The position numbers were made by a program, and so were the translations under genes. Shown one piece after another: positions 27,549-35,282 of a stretch of 64,000 nt of DNA (positions are counted from its first letter, which is position 1; every line of letters begins with the position of its first letter). The notes under the pieces were generated by a model. That model saw only the letters and a program-made list of their open reading frames with translations. It searched no databases and was not told the DNA's origin. Source of the DNA: Mucilaginibacter corticis (GTDB taxonomy: Bacteria > Bacteroidota > Bacteroidia > Sphingobacteriales > Sphingobacteriaceae); the NCBI RefSeq assembly GCF_007558865.1, contig NZ_VLPK01000004.1, positions 186,001 through 250,000 of the forward strand, given 5' to 3'.

Positions 27549-28094
27549 CTATTTAGCTTCTGATAATAAAACTATCTTATCCTCACCATCTGTTTCTTTC
27601 CAGCTAACCACAACTCTTTGCGACGCGATGGAATCAACCTCAATACCAACATAATCTGCAGCTACGGGGATGTGGCGCGAATAGCGACGGTCCACCAGCG
27701 TTAGCAGCTCTACTCTTTCAGGCCTGCCAAAGGCAAGCATGGCGTCCATTGCCGCGCGTATGGTCCGGCCTGTCCAAAGCACATCATCCATCATGATCAC
27801 TTTTTTGCCCTCAATAATAAAATCTATTTTGGTTTGATTAGGCACCAGAGGCGATTCGCGCCTGCGGAAATCGTCCCGGTAAAAGGTTATATCCAGGTCG
27901 CCCTGTTCAATAGTATGCCCGGGCAGTATTTTGCGTAACTCTTCGGCAACACGTTTGGCTAAATAAATGCCGCGTGGCTGAATGCCAATTAATACAGATT
28001 GTGAAAAATCGTTATGATTTTCAATTAACTGACGACATAGACGTTGTATGGTGATTTGAAATTTTTGACCGTCGAGCAGCGTTAGATTTTGCAT
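27549..28094 (-). CDS. pyrR: Bifunctional pyr regulator / uracil phosphoribosyltransferase
   Basis: 181 aa from the ATG at 28094, chosen because the -7 box occupies 28120-28113 and would overlap a start at 28115. PRPP loop VIMMDDVLWTGRTIRAAMDAM near residues 89-109 and the VLIGIQPRGIYLAKRVAE segment near 35-52 are typical of PyrR. In Firmicutes PyrR binds pyr mRNA and promotes termination. Here the predicted leader is only about 14 nt, so no attenuator fits upstream of pyrR itself; any control would have to act between pyrR and pyrB, which the IVP gene now occupies. Confidence 0.93.
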   Translation of the reverse strand: MQNLTLLDGQKFQITIQRLCRQLIENHNDFSQSVLIGIQPRGIYLAKRVAEELRKILPGHTIEQGDLDITFYRDDFRRRESPLVPNQTKIDFIIEGKKVIMMDDVLWTGRTIRAAMDAMLAFGRPERVELLTLVDRRYSRHIPVAADYVGIEVDSIASQRVVVSWKETDGEDKIVLLSEAK

Positions 28095-28112
28095 CGTATG
28101 GGTGGATTTGGG

Positions 28113-28120
28113 CAAAGGTA
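28113..28120 (-). promoter_or_regulatory. pyrR -7 promoter box
   Basis: TACCTTTG on minus matches TAnnTTTG and sets transcription start near 28108, which decides the pyrR start at 28094. Confidence 0.6.
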
Positions 28121-28285
28121 ATAATTTTAGTGATTACTTGTGTACATAGATTTTCTTAGGCAAACGTGGACATGATCTTATATCAAAATGGGTAATTCAA
28201 ATAAATAATAAATATTACACCTTTCGGGAATATATGTTATATTTACGTTGCTGATAATCAGTAACCTAACATAAATCCTTGTCTA

Positions 28286-28414
28286 ATGTCTGTACGTAAC
28301 CGCTCATACGAAAACCTGGTGCAATTTGTATTTGGGTTTATGATTGCATTGGCAACGTGGTACTCGTTGGTTATTTTTTTGGGGCATTTAATTTCCCGGT
28401 ATTTATTAAAGTAA
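28286..28414 (+). CDS. Small single-helix membrane protein (42 aa)
   Basis: The only plausible gene in the 376-base gap between pyrR and the next minus-strand gene. It starts MSVRNRSYENLVQ with a basic N-terminus, then one hydrophobic segment (about residues 14-36, FVFGFMIALATWYSLVIFLG) and a short basic tail ISRYLLK. The positive-inside pattern suggests an N-in inner-membrane peptide. Upstream there is an AT-rich stretch with TTACGTTG but no exact promoter box. I do not recognise a family. Confidence 0.45.
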   Translation: MSVRNRSYENLVQFVFGFMIALATWYSLVIFLGHLISRYLLK

Positions 28415-28470
28415 GATCTAATTAATATTTATCATTCAGTCTAGGTTGTTAGGTACTGCGGGGCACTAAA

Positions 28471-29121
28471 CTAATTTTTGAACTTATTCCATACGTTTAG
28501 GCCTTTTGGTTTTACATCCACGTTGTACTTAGCTACTTTAGTAATTAAGTACAGGTTAATTTTCGCTGCATTCCTGTTAACGGCATCTATGTCTGCATCT
28601 ATTTTAAGTCTGTTGATGCTATTGTTTTCTACTTCAAAATATTGAGCATAGGCTTCTAAATAGACACATTTATATAGATAATCATTGTGGCTTTTAATTG
28701 TAAAATAAAACCCTTTGCCAGGAAACTGATTAAACAGGCTGATTACTTTTGACAGATCTATTTCTTTTTTACTTAAATATTTTATATATTCTTCACTACG
28801 TTTTGATAAAGGCATATAAAATAAGGTATCCTTGTTAAAATCATTGTGATGCTTGATTTGATCTTTAAGATTATCGGCGTTTAATAATACTTTTCCTTCA
28901 ATTTGCACCGGCAAAAAAAAGCTGGTATGTTCTATATCAGTCATCACAAAAAAAGACTTCCCTTTTTGTTCCCTTAGCTTCTGCTTGTAGTAATTGACAA
29001 TGTCGGCTTTACTTATTTTGGTGATATAATATCCTTTTATTGATATTAAAGAATCCAAATCTCCGGCTCTAACGCATTGCATCAGGGGCAACAAAATAAC
29101 TGTTAACCAGATTCTTTTCAT
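28471..29121 (-). CDS. Exported protein of unknown function
   Basis: 216 aa with a signal peptide MKRIWLTVILLPLMQCVRAG; cleavage probably after CVRA near residue 19. No lipobox of the usual spacing. The rest is lysine-rich and AT-rich, with KADIVNYYKQKLREQKGKSFFVM early and alternating hydrophobic strands later (GFYFTIKSHNDYLYKCVYLEAY). No recognised domain. It is expressed away from the small ORF and ends at a gap of about 56 bases; no operon partner. Confidence 0.7.
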   Translation of the reverse strand: MKRIWLTVILLPLMQCVRAGDLDSLISIKGYYITKISKADIVNYYKQKLREQKGKSFFVMTDIEHTSFFLPVQIEGKVLLNADNLKDQIKHHNDFNKDTLFYMPLSKRSEEYIKYLSKKEIDLSKVISLFNQFPGKGFYFTIKSHNDYLYKCVYLEAYAQYFEVENNSINRLKIDADIDAVNRNAAKINLYLITKVAKYNVDVKPKGLNVWNKFKN

Positions 29122-29192
29122 CTTTAATTGTTAAGTGGTTTGGGTTGTAATGTACAGACTTTTAGAGTATAACTAAATCTATAAATAAAATC

Positions 29193-29233
29193 TCAAAAAA
29201 CAAAAAGCCCCATCGATTGCTCGACAGGGCTTT
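29193..29233 (-). terminator. rpsA terminator
   Basis: AAAGCCC (29204-29210) and GGGCTTT (29227-29233) with an inner TCGA pairing form a stem, and the minus strand continues into a T-rich run. It ends the rpsA transcript. Confidence 0.85.
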
Positions 29234-29254
29234 GAAAAAAATATTGGTTAAAGC

Positions 29255-31228
29255 TTATTTAGCTTCTTCTTCAGATTTTTTAGCTGCTGCTGCTTTTTTA
29301 ACAGCTGCTTTAGTTTCTGCACCTTCCATTTGTTCTTTCAATTGGGCAAGTACACTTAAATCACCTAAAGTTGATTTTTCAACCGAATCTTTCACTTTCT
29401 TAACCGCGTTAGTTGCAGATTTTGCTTCTTTTTTACGGTTTTCGAAATCTTGTACACGAGCGTCAGCGCGAGCTTCTTCCCAGATACGTGAGTGTGAAAT
29501 AACGATACGTTTGTTTTCTTTGTTAAATTCGATGATCTTGAAGTCAGCTGTATCTTCAGCTTTTAAGCTCTTACCATCTTCTTTAACCAGGTGTTTGGTA
29601 GGTACGAAACCTTCAACACCATAAGGTAAAGCAACAATAGCGCCTTTGTCAGTTACTTTTAACACGGTACCTTCATGTATTGAATCAATAGTGAAGATAG
29701 TTTCAAAAGTATCCCAAGGGTTTTCTTCTAATTGTTTGTGGCCTAAGCTTAATTTACGGTTTTCAACATCAAGTTCTAAAACAACCACGTTTAATTTTTC
29801 ACCAACTTTAGTGAATTCATTAGGGTGGTTGATTTTTTTAGACCATGAAAGGTCAGAGATGTGGATCAAGCCGTCAATGCCGTCTTCCAGTTCAACAAAC
29901 ACACCAAAGTTGGTCATGTTTTTAACTGTAGCTACGTGTTGTGTACCAACAGCATAACGTTCGGCAGCATTTTGCCAAGGATCTGGAGTTAATTGTTTGA
30001 TGCCTAATGACATTTTACGCTCGTCGCGGTCTAATGTCAATACTTGTGCTTCAATTTCGTCACCAACTTTTAAGAACTCTTGCGGATTACGCAGGTTTTG
30101 AGACCATGACATTTCTGACACGTGGATCAAACCTTCAACACCCGGGATGATCTCTAAGAAAGCGCCATAGTCGGCAACGGTAACTATGCGGCCTTTAACT
30201 TTCGAACCAATTTGGATTGCTTCGTCAAGTGATTGCCAAGGATGAGGAGTTAATTGTTTCAAGCCAAGAGCGATACGTTTTTTCTCATCATCAAAGTCAA
30301 GAACAACAACGTTGATCTTCTGATCCAATGATAAAACTTCTCTTGGATGCTCAATACGGCCCCATGAAATATCTGTAATGTGTAATAAGCCATCAACACC
30401 ACCAAGGTCAATAAATACACCAAAGTCAGTAATGTTTTTAACTGTGCCTTCCAATATCTGGCCTTTTTCAAGTTTGGCAACAATTTCGGTTTTTTGGTTT
30501 TCCAAATCGTCTTCGATAAGCACTTTGTGCGATACCACAACGTTTTTAAACTCGTGGTTTATCTTAACAACTTTAAACTCCATTGTTTTGCCCACGTACA
30601 CGTCATAATCCCTGATAGGTTTAATGTCGATCTGTGAACCTGGTAAGAAGGCTTCAACGCCCATGATGTCTACAATCAGACCACCTTTTGTTCTGCTCTT
30701 AACAAAACCGGTAATGATCTCATCGTTATCCAGTGCAGAATTAATTTTCTCCCATGATTTTTGAGTTTTTGCACGTTTACGAGAAAGTACCAACTGTCCG
30801 TTAGCATCTTCTTGTGACTCAACAAATACGTCAACTTTGTCACCGATCTTAAGATCAGGTGTATCACGGAATTCAGAAACAGATACCAAACCATCAGATT
30901 TAAATCCAACGTTTAATACTACATCCTTGTTGTTAACATTTACAACAGTACCGGTGATAATTTCGCCCTTGGTGATCGAACTGAAAGTTCCATCATACAA
31001 TTTCTCCATTTTCTCGCGCTCGCTGTCGCTGTAGTTACCAAATTTTTTGTCGTCAGCATCCCAGTCAAAATCTGCGTTAGGTACTGATGCAATTTGAGAT
31101 TTGATCTCTTCGATTGATATTGAATCAGCCTCTGACTCAATAGTTTCTTTTTCGCCTGTCGCAGTAACTGTATCCAGCTCTGCTTCTTTAGCTTTTAATT
31201 CTTTTTCTGCTTCTTGTTTTTTTGCCAT
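29255..31228 (-). CDS. rpsA: 30S ribosomal protein S1
   Basis: 657 aa from the ATG at 31228. The longer reading begins inside the promoter box and is rejected. The first 80 residues are acidic/lysine-rich and lead to six S1 RNA-binding domains, each recognised by G.V....D.G.....G..G..H.SE/DLSW patterns, for example GTVKNITDFGVFIDLGGVDG and GLIHVSEMSW. A lysine/alanine-rich tail ends the protein. S1 brings mRNA to the 30S subunit, which matters in a phylum that uses weak Shine-Dalgarno sites. An AGGAGAT sequence lies 12 bases before the ATG. Confidence 0.96.
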   Translation of the reverse strand: MAKKQEAEKELKAKEAELDTVTATGEKETIESEADSISIEEIKSQIASVPNADFDWDADDKKFGNYSDSEREKMEKLYDGTFSSITKGEIITGTVVNVNNKDVVLNVGFKSDGLVSVSEFRDTPDLKIGDKVDVFVESQEDANGQLVLSRKRAKTQKSWEKINSALDNDEIITGFVKSRTKGGLIVDIMGVEAFLPGSQIDIKPIRDYDVYVGKTMEFKVVKINHEFKNVVVSHKVLIEDDLENQKTEIVAKLEKGQILEGTVKNITDFGVFIDLGGVDGLLHITDISWGRIEHPREVLSLDQKINVVVLDFDDEKKRIALGLKQLTPHPWQSLDEAIQIGSKVKGRIVTVADYGAFLEIIPGVEGLIHVSEMSWSQNLRNPQEFLKVGDEIEAQVLTLDRDERKMSLGIKQLTPDPWQNAAERYAVGTQHVATVKNMTNFGVFVELEDGIDGLIHISDLSWSKKINHPNEFTKVGEKLNVVVLELDVENRKLSLGHKQLEENPWDTFETIFTIDSIHEGTVLKVTDKGAIVALPYGVEGFVPTKHLVKEDGKSLKAEDTADFKIIEFNKENKRIVISHSRIWEEARADARVQDFENRKKEAKSATNAVKKVKDSVEKSTLGDLSVLAQLKEQMEGAETKAAVKKAAAAKKSEEEAK

Positions 31229-31270
31229 TAAATAATTTATCTCCTTTTCCCAATTTGTTAATTGGGACTG

Positions 31271-31278
31271 CAAAGGTA
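31271..31278 (-). promoter_or_regulatory. rpsA -7 promoter box
   Basis: TACCTTTG on minus, exact to TAnnTTTG, giving a leader of about 38 nt with a visible AGGAGAT. Confidence 0.6.
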
Positions 31279-31406
31279 CGACTATATTTTATTCGAAGAA
31301 ATTTTATTTAATGTTAAATGCTGATTTTTAAGGCTTTTTGTAAGATAAAGGCTGTTTTTTGCCCATATTACTTACCCACAGCCTATTAAGGTGGTGAAAA
31401 TGATAG

Positions 31407-32078
31407 CTATGCCGCTGATAATTTGCTTTCGATCTCGGTAAAAATTGACATAAAATCAGGCAATAAAAAATGCCGGTAAGCAATCAGCACGTCGGTCATC
31501 AATGTTTCATGCTGTGGGGTAAAAGGGTTTTCCCATACGCGCATACAAATGCGTTTCAAAGCATAGGTGATCTGGTCGGCCTCGGCATAGGTGTGCAAAT
31601 ATTCTGATCGTTTAAAGCCATCGTAAAAATGAAAGAAGCGGTCGTTATTTGTTAGCCCGGCACTAACCAGGAAATCGTCTATTACATGAATATCGCATTG
31701 CTTTAAATGATTGTAAAAATCATCCGCAGTTACTTTGTTAGTGGTAAGCAACAGGTTGTCAATGATCAGCTCGACAGCTATATGTCCCAAAAAAAATGGC
31801 TTAACTGGCGACCCGGCAATGGCTGGGATCAACTGTTTTTTTAATCGGTGCGAGTGGGTTGTGAAAAAATCAGCCGAATGAAAATGACGGTCTACCTCTA
31901 AATGCTTGTTCCATCCCGCTACTATGCTGTTTACTTTTGGATCGGCATGGTGCAGTTTTTCAGGGTGCAATATGATGGTTTTATCGGCATTCTTTAACAA
32001 GTCGGGCAGTACGGTTCCCAATATAAAGTAACAGTCGTTAACGTTGCGGTCAAAGTAATAATGAGATAAAAAATTCAT
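31407..32078 (-). CDS. AcpH/DUF479-like protein
   Basis: 223 aa, helical. It begins MNFLSHYYFDR and has GTVLPDLLKN, HLEVDRHFHSADFF, HIAVELIIDNLLL and a His/Asp pattern similar in order to the acyl-carrier-protein phosphodiesterase AcpH (MNFLAH, LADF, RxIDxxTD, WDHFL). AcpH removes the 4'-phosphopantetheine arm from ACP. Identity is weak and the protein is slightly longer than AcpH, so this is a family-level guess. No signal peptide. It stands alone between rpsA and tyrS. Confidence 0.5.
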   Translation of the reverse strand: MNFLSHYYFDRNVNDCYFILGTVLPDLLKNADKTIILHPEKLHHADPKVNSIVAGWNKHLEVDRHFHSADFFTTHSHRLKKQLIPAIAGSPVKPFFLGHIAVELIIDNLLLTTNKVTADDFYNHLKQCDIHVIDDFLVSAGLTNNDRFFHFYDGFKRSEYLHTYAEADQITYALKRICMRVWENPFTPQHETLMTDVLIAYRHFLLPDFMSIFTEIESKLSAA

Positions 32079-32220
32079 ACATGTGCCTCAAGCTAAAAGT
32101 AGGAAAAAATACCCGTAGTAACATGTAATTAAGCATTAAATTAATTTTTAATGCTTAATAGTTATTAAATTAACAATAATGCTATTGTTTTTCTTTTCTG
32201 CACCAAAGCACATAATCTGT

Positions 32221-32228
32221 TATCTTTG
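32221..32228 (+). promoter_or_regulatory. tyrS -7 promoter box
   Basis: TATCTTTG, exact to TAnnTTTG. Transcription should start near 32233, giving a leader of about 40 nt that contains a 12-codon ORF. Confidence 0.6.
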
Positions 32229-32236
32229 GCGTCCCG

Positions 32237-32275
32237 ATGGATAACGGGAATGAAAAAGATAATTTACACCAATGA
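32237..32275 (+). other. Possible leader peptide overlapping tyrS start
   Basis: ATG at 32237 opens 12 codons (MDNGNEKDNLHQ) and its TGA overlaps the tyrS ATG as ATGA. It is the first ATG after the promoter. It may couple translation to tyrS or be chance. It has no Tyr codons, so it is not a classical attenuation leader. Confidence 0.3.
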
Positions 32276-33555
32276 ATTTTGTTGAAGAACTACGCTGGCG
32301 GGGCATGCTGCATGATATTATGCCCGGAACTGAAGACCTGTTAAATAAAGGTATGACATCAGGCTATATCGGGTTTGACCCGACCGCCGATTCATTACAT
32401 GTTGGCCATTTAACCCAGATTATGACATTGATCCATTTTCAAAGGGCTGGTCACAAACCTTATGCATTGGTTGGCGGCGCTACAGGTATGGTGGGTGATC
32501 CTTCAGGTAAATCCGCAGAGCGTAATTTATTGTCTGAAGATGTTTTACAACATAATCTTGAATCAGTACAGCTACAACTTCAAAAATTTCTTGATTTTAA
32601 CACCGGGGCAAATAGCGCCCAAATGGTGAATAACTACGATTGGTTTAAAAGTTTTACTTTCCTGGATTTTATACGAGATGTTGGCAAACATATCACTGTA
32701 AATTATATGATGTCCAAAGACTCGGTAAAAAAACGCCTTGAAGGGGATACGGGCATGTCGTTTACTGAATTTACCTATCAATTAGTTCAAGGATATGACT
32801 TTTATTATTTGTGGAAACATAACGATTGCGTGTTACAAATGGGAGGATCTGACCAATGGGGAAATATAGTAACCGGTACAGAACTGATCCGTCGTAAAGA
32901 TGCAGGCGAAGCTTATGCTTTAACTACTCAGCTTATTAAAAAAGCTGATGGTACTAAGTTTGGCAAAACTGAAAGCGGGGCGGTTTGGCTTGATCCGGCA
33001 CGTACAACACCTTATCAATTTTATCAATTCTGGTTAAATACTACCGATGTAGATGCCAAAGCCTACATAAGAATTTTTACTTTGCTTGAACGTGAAGCGA
33101 TAGAAGCAATGGAAGCCGAACAAGATGCAGCGCCTCATTTACGCGTACTGCAAAAAGCATTGGCAAAAGATATCACTATCCGTGTACACGGTGAGGCCGA
33201 GTATGAAAAAGCTATTAAATCATCTGAGTTTTTATTTGGCAATACCGGCATCGAGTTTTTAAATGAATTGAACGAAGCTGAAGTGATTGGTTTGTTTGAA
33301 GGTGTGCCTAACTTTAAGATTGCTTTATCCGATCTGCAGGCAGGTATTAACTCTGTCGATTTGTTAGCTGCAAGTACTGCGGTTTTTGCATCAAAAGGTG
33401 AGGCTAAGAAAATGATACAAGGTGGTGGCGTAGCTATTAACAAAGTTAAAATTGAGTCACCCGAAAGTGTATATAACGCAGATGCATTAATTGGCGGGAA
33501 GTTTTTGGTAGCACAAAAAGGAAAGAAGAATTATTTCTTAATTGTTGTTGAATAA
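32272..33555 (+). CDS. tyrS: Tyrosine-tRNA ligase
   Basis: Charges tRNA-Tyr in the cytoplasm. 427 aa, normal for the bacterial TyrRS type. The class I HIGH motif is HVGH at 43-46 within GFDPTADSLHVGHL, the substrate site includes YQLVQGYDFYYL and GGSDQWGNI, and the KMSKS-type loop is KFGKT at 229-233. The C-terminal S4-like RNA-binding domain is about 350-425 (EAKKMIQGGGVAINKVKI). The ATG is the second start codon of the transcript because of the short upstream ORF. Confidence 0.97.
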   Translation: MNFVEELRWRGMLHDIMPGTEDLLNKGMTSGYIGFDPTADSLHVGHLTQIMTLIHFQRAGHKPYALVGGATGMVGDPSGKSAERNLLSEDVLQHNLESVQLQLQKFLDFNTGANSAQMVNNYDWFKSFTFLDFIRDVGKHITVNYMMSKDSVKKRLEGDTGMSFTEFTYQLVQGYDFYYLWKHNDCVLQMGGSDQWGNIVTGTELIRRKDAGEAYALTTQLIKKADGTKFGKTESGAVWLDPARTTPYQFYQFWLNTTDVDAKAYIRIFTLLEREAIEAMEAEQDAAPHLRVLQKALAKDITIRVHGEAEYEKAIKSSEFLFGNTGIEFLNELNEAEVIGLFEGVPNFKIALSDLQAGINSVDLLAASTAVFASKGEAKKMIQGGGVAINKVKIESPESVYNADALIGGKFLVAQKGKKNYFLIVVE

Positions 33556-33587
33556 TTTGATATTGCGACAAAATGTTTATATATTTG
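33556..33587 (+). promoter_or_regulatory. Promoter of the Xre-RES module
   Basis: TTTG at 33556-33559 (-33 box) and TATATTTG at 33580-33587 (-7 box, exact) are separated by 20 bases, the expected Bacteroidota layout. The nearby repeated AAATGT words (33571 and 33591) could serve as antitoxin operator half-sites. Confidence 0.6.
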
Positions 33588-33603
33588 GATAAATGTCTGA
33601 TAT

Positions 33604-34089
33604 ATGAGCGATGATATCAAAAATGACAGTTTAAATGAGCCTATGGCCGTTTATGCTGTGCAATCCAGTAATTTATTTAGCAATCTGTTAGGCAATACTA
33701 CAGTGCAGTTTAACTTTATGAGCGATTTTGATATCCTTGATACTACGCGCAAGGGTTTGCCTAAAAACCTTTTAATGGCTTTTGCTAAACGGATATCACT
33801 AACCTTACAAGAGTTTGCTAACATTATGCATATTTCTGAGCGTACTTTGCAGCGTTATGATGATACCGAGATCATCAAAACTGAGTATGCAGAAAAGGCC
33901 GTTGAGTTAGCGCGCCTTTATACCCGTGGCGAAGAAGTATTTGGCTCTTTAGATAAATTTAAAGCCTGGATGAAAACCCCGCTTTATGTTTTTAAAGGCG
34001 TGGCACCGGTTTCTCTTTTAGATACATCTATCGGTTTTGATATTGTTTTTAAAGAGCTGGGCCGTATTGAACACGGTATTTTTGCCTAA
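33604..34089 (+). CDS. Xre/MbcA/ParS-type antitoxin
   Basis: 161 aa, antitoxin of an Xre-RES toxin-antitoxin pair. An HTH region spans about residues 50-90 (LLMAFAKRISLTLQEFANIMHISERTLQRYDD), then the MbcA/ParS/Xre toxin-binding domain (about 95-155) with ARLYTRGEEVFGSLDKFKAWMKTPLYVFKGVAPVSLLDTSIG, the family signature. It is expected to bind the toxin and repress the shared promoter. Its stop is immediately followed by the toxin ATG, so the two are coupled. Confidence 0.92.
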   Translation: MSDDIKNDSLNEPMAVYAVQSSNLFSNLLGNTTVQFNFMSDFDILDTTRKGLPKNLLMAFAKRISLTLQEFANIMHISERTLQRYDDTEIIKTEYAEKAVELARLYTRGEEVFGSLDKFKAWMKTPLYVFKGVAPVSLLDTSIGFDIVFKELGRIEHGIFA

Positions 34090-34542
34090 ATGCTGCTTTA
34101 CAGGATAGTTAAAACCGCTTATGCCGATCTGAGCGGCAATGGCGCCCGATTATACGGCGGCCGCTGGAACAGCGAAGGTAAACCGATGGTCTACTTGGCT
34201 TCGTCAAGATCATTGGCCGTGCTTGAGGCGCTGGCGCATTTAAGCCCTACAAACATTCCGGATGATTATTGCATGCTGATAGTTGAATCGCCCGATGATG
34301 CTTCGATCACCTTAGATACTAAAACGTTGCCCGAACACTGGAACGAGTATCCCGAACAAAATATTTTAAAACAGATCGGTAATCGTTTTTTGCTGGATAA
34401 GCAACACCTACTGCTTAGGGTGCCTTCTGCTATAGTTAATGAGGAATATAACTACTTATTAAACCCGCTGCATGCTGATATGGAGAAAGTTAAAATAATC
34501 AGCAAGCAGCCGTTTAAATTTGATGCACGGCTGCTTGCGTAA
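34090..34542 (+). CDS. RES-domain toxin (NAD+ phosphorylase type)
   Basis: 150 aa. Known members of the family deplete NAD+ and halt growth. GARLYGGRWNSEG and VYLASSRSLAVLEAL carry Arg25, Tyr35 and Glu46, with the spacing (10 and 11) of the catalytic Arg, Tyr and Glu in characterised Res toxins, so the active site looks intact. The gene has no gap after the antitoxin. Its last codons contain the left arm and right arm of a terminator hairpin. Confidence 0.92.
   Translation: MLLYRIVKTAYADLSGNGARLYGGRWNSEGKPMVYLASSRSLAVLEALAHLSPTNIPDDYCMLIVESPDDASITLDTKTLPEHWNEYPEQNILKQIGNRFLLDKQHLLLRVPSAIVNEEYNYLLNPLHADMEKVKIISKQPFKFDARLLA
34502..34538. terminator. Bidirectional terminator at the end of the RES gene
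   Basis: GCAAGCAGCCG (34502-34512) and its perfect complement (34528-34538) form an 11-bp stem inside the last codons of the RES toxin, followed by a T-rich stretch on plus. It also faces the end of the converging PH/SHOCT gene. Confidence 0.65.
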
Positions 34543-34547
34543 TTTTC

Positions 34548-35222
34548 TTATAAATCGTTCAGCAATTCCAACTTTTTGTGATTGTATTCTTCCTGCGATA
34601 TCAGGCCGTTATCAAACAAAGTACGTAGCTTTTTAAGTTTCTCTGTTAATACATCGGGTTTTGGTTCTTCATGAACTACTACCGGCTCGGGTTTGGGCTC
34701 AGGAGCAGCAGGTATTGGTTGTTGTACAGGTTGTTGTTGCGGTATATATGCTGCCGCTACAGGCTGCGACGGATTTTCAAACTGCACCGCGCCTGATTCT
34801 GCGCGTTTTTCTTCAAGATCGCGTAAACGGCGTGCTTCCCGCTCAGACTCTTTACGCTCTTGAGCGTATTGGTATAATTTACGGGCCTGTACCTTTGGCA
34901 GGTAATCAACGCCCATTTCGGCACCGTTGGTGGTTTTTACACTGAATATAGCGCCTATGATCTCTTCTTTAGTATAAACGTCAACAACGTCTTTCCAAAC
35001 AAAATCAACAAATTTTATAGACAACCCCAGGTTAGCCGGAGTGAAAAATAATACACGTTTATTGGTTATGGCGATGCAATCTGGCAATAAGTTAACCAAA
35101 GGTTTTTTCTGAGCTGCTATGTATATTATTTCTTCGCCGGTGGTTAACAGGTCAACCAGGCGGGTATATACTTTCTCAATAGCCTTAGGGTCTTGTTCGT
35201 CTTGCAAAAATTTCTCTATCAT
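34548..35222 (-). CDS. PH-like and SHOCT domain protein
   Basis: 224 aa, no signal peptide. Residues about 20-115 match bacterial PH-like (bPH) domains: IYIAAQKKPLVNLLPDCIAITNKRVLFFTPANLG and FVWKDVVDVYTKEEIIG. A coiled, charged segment (ERKESEREARRLRDLEEKR) and a Pro/Gln-rich linker follow. The C-terminus is a SHOCT motif (LTEKLKKLRTLFDNGLISQEEYNHKKLELL). SHOCT tails are short oligomerisation-type modules. Role unknown. A -7 box (TATTTTTG) lies about 24 bases upstream. Confidence 0.85.
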   Translation of the reverse strand: MIEKFLQDEQDPKAIEKVYTRLVDLLTTGEEIIYIAAQKKPLVNLLPDCIAITNKRVLFFTPANLGLSIKFVDFVWKDVVDVYTKEEIIGAIFSVKTTNGAEMGVDYLPKVQARKLYQYAQERKESEREARRLRDLEEKRAESGAVQFENPSQPVAAAYIPQQQPVQQPIPAAPEPKPEPVVVHEEPKPDVLTEKLKKLRTLFDNGLISQEEYNHKKLELLNDL

Positions 35223-35245
35223 CGTATCACTTATATTTTGAGCTG

Positions 35246-35253
35246 CAAAAATA
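35246..35253 (-). promoter_or_regulatory. -7 box of the PH/SHOCT gene
   Basis: TATTTTTG on minus, exact to TAnnTTTG, giving a leader of about 18 nt. Confidence 0.5.
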
Positions 35254-35282
35254 TATAAATTCTGTTAGTTGTATATTAAGTT

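Noticed and set aside
29480..29500. GTGAGTGTGAAA inside rpsA, resembling elements A and B
   Set aside because: Coding position, no arm or 9-bp triplets around it; chance similarity.
29255..31228. Several plus-strand open frames opposite rpsA
   Set aside because: They are shadows of S1 codon use; the minus-strand S1 domains explain the region completely.
31229..31273. N-terminal extension of S1 starting at 31273
   Set aside because: The start would overlap the -7 promoter box; ATG at 31228 has an AGGAGAT site upstream.
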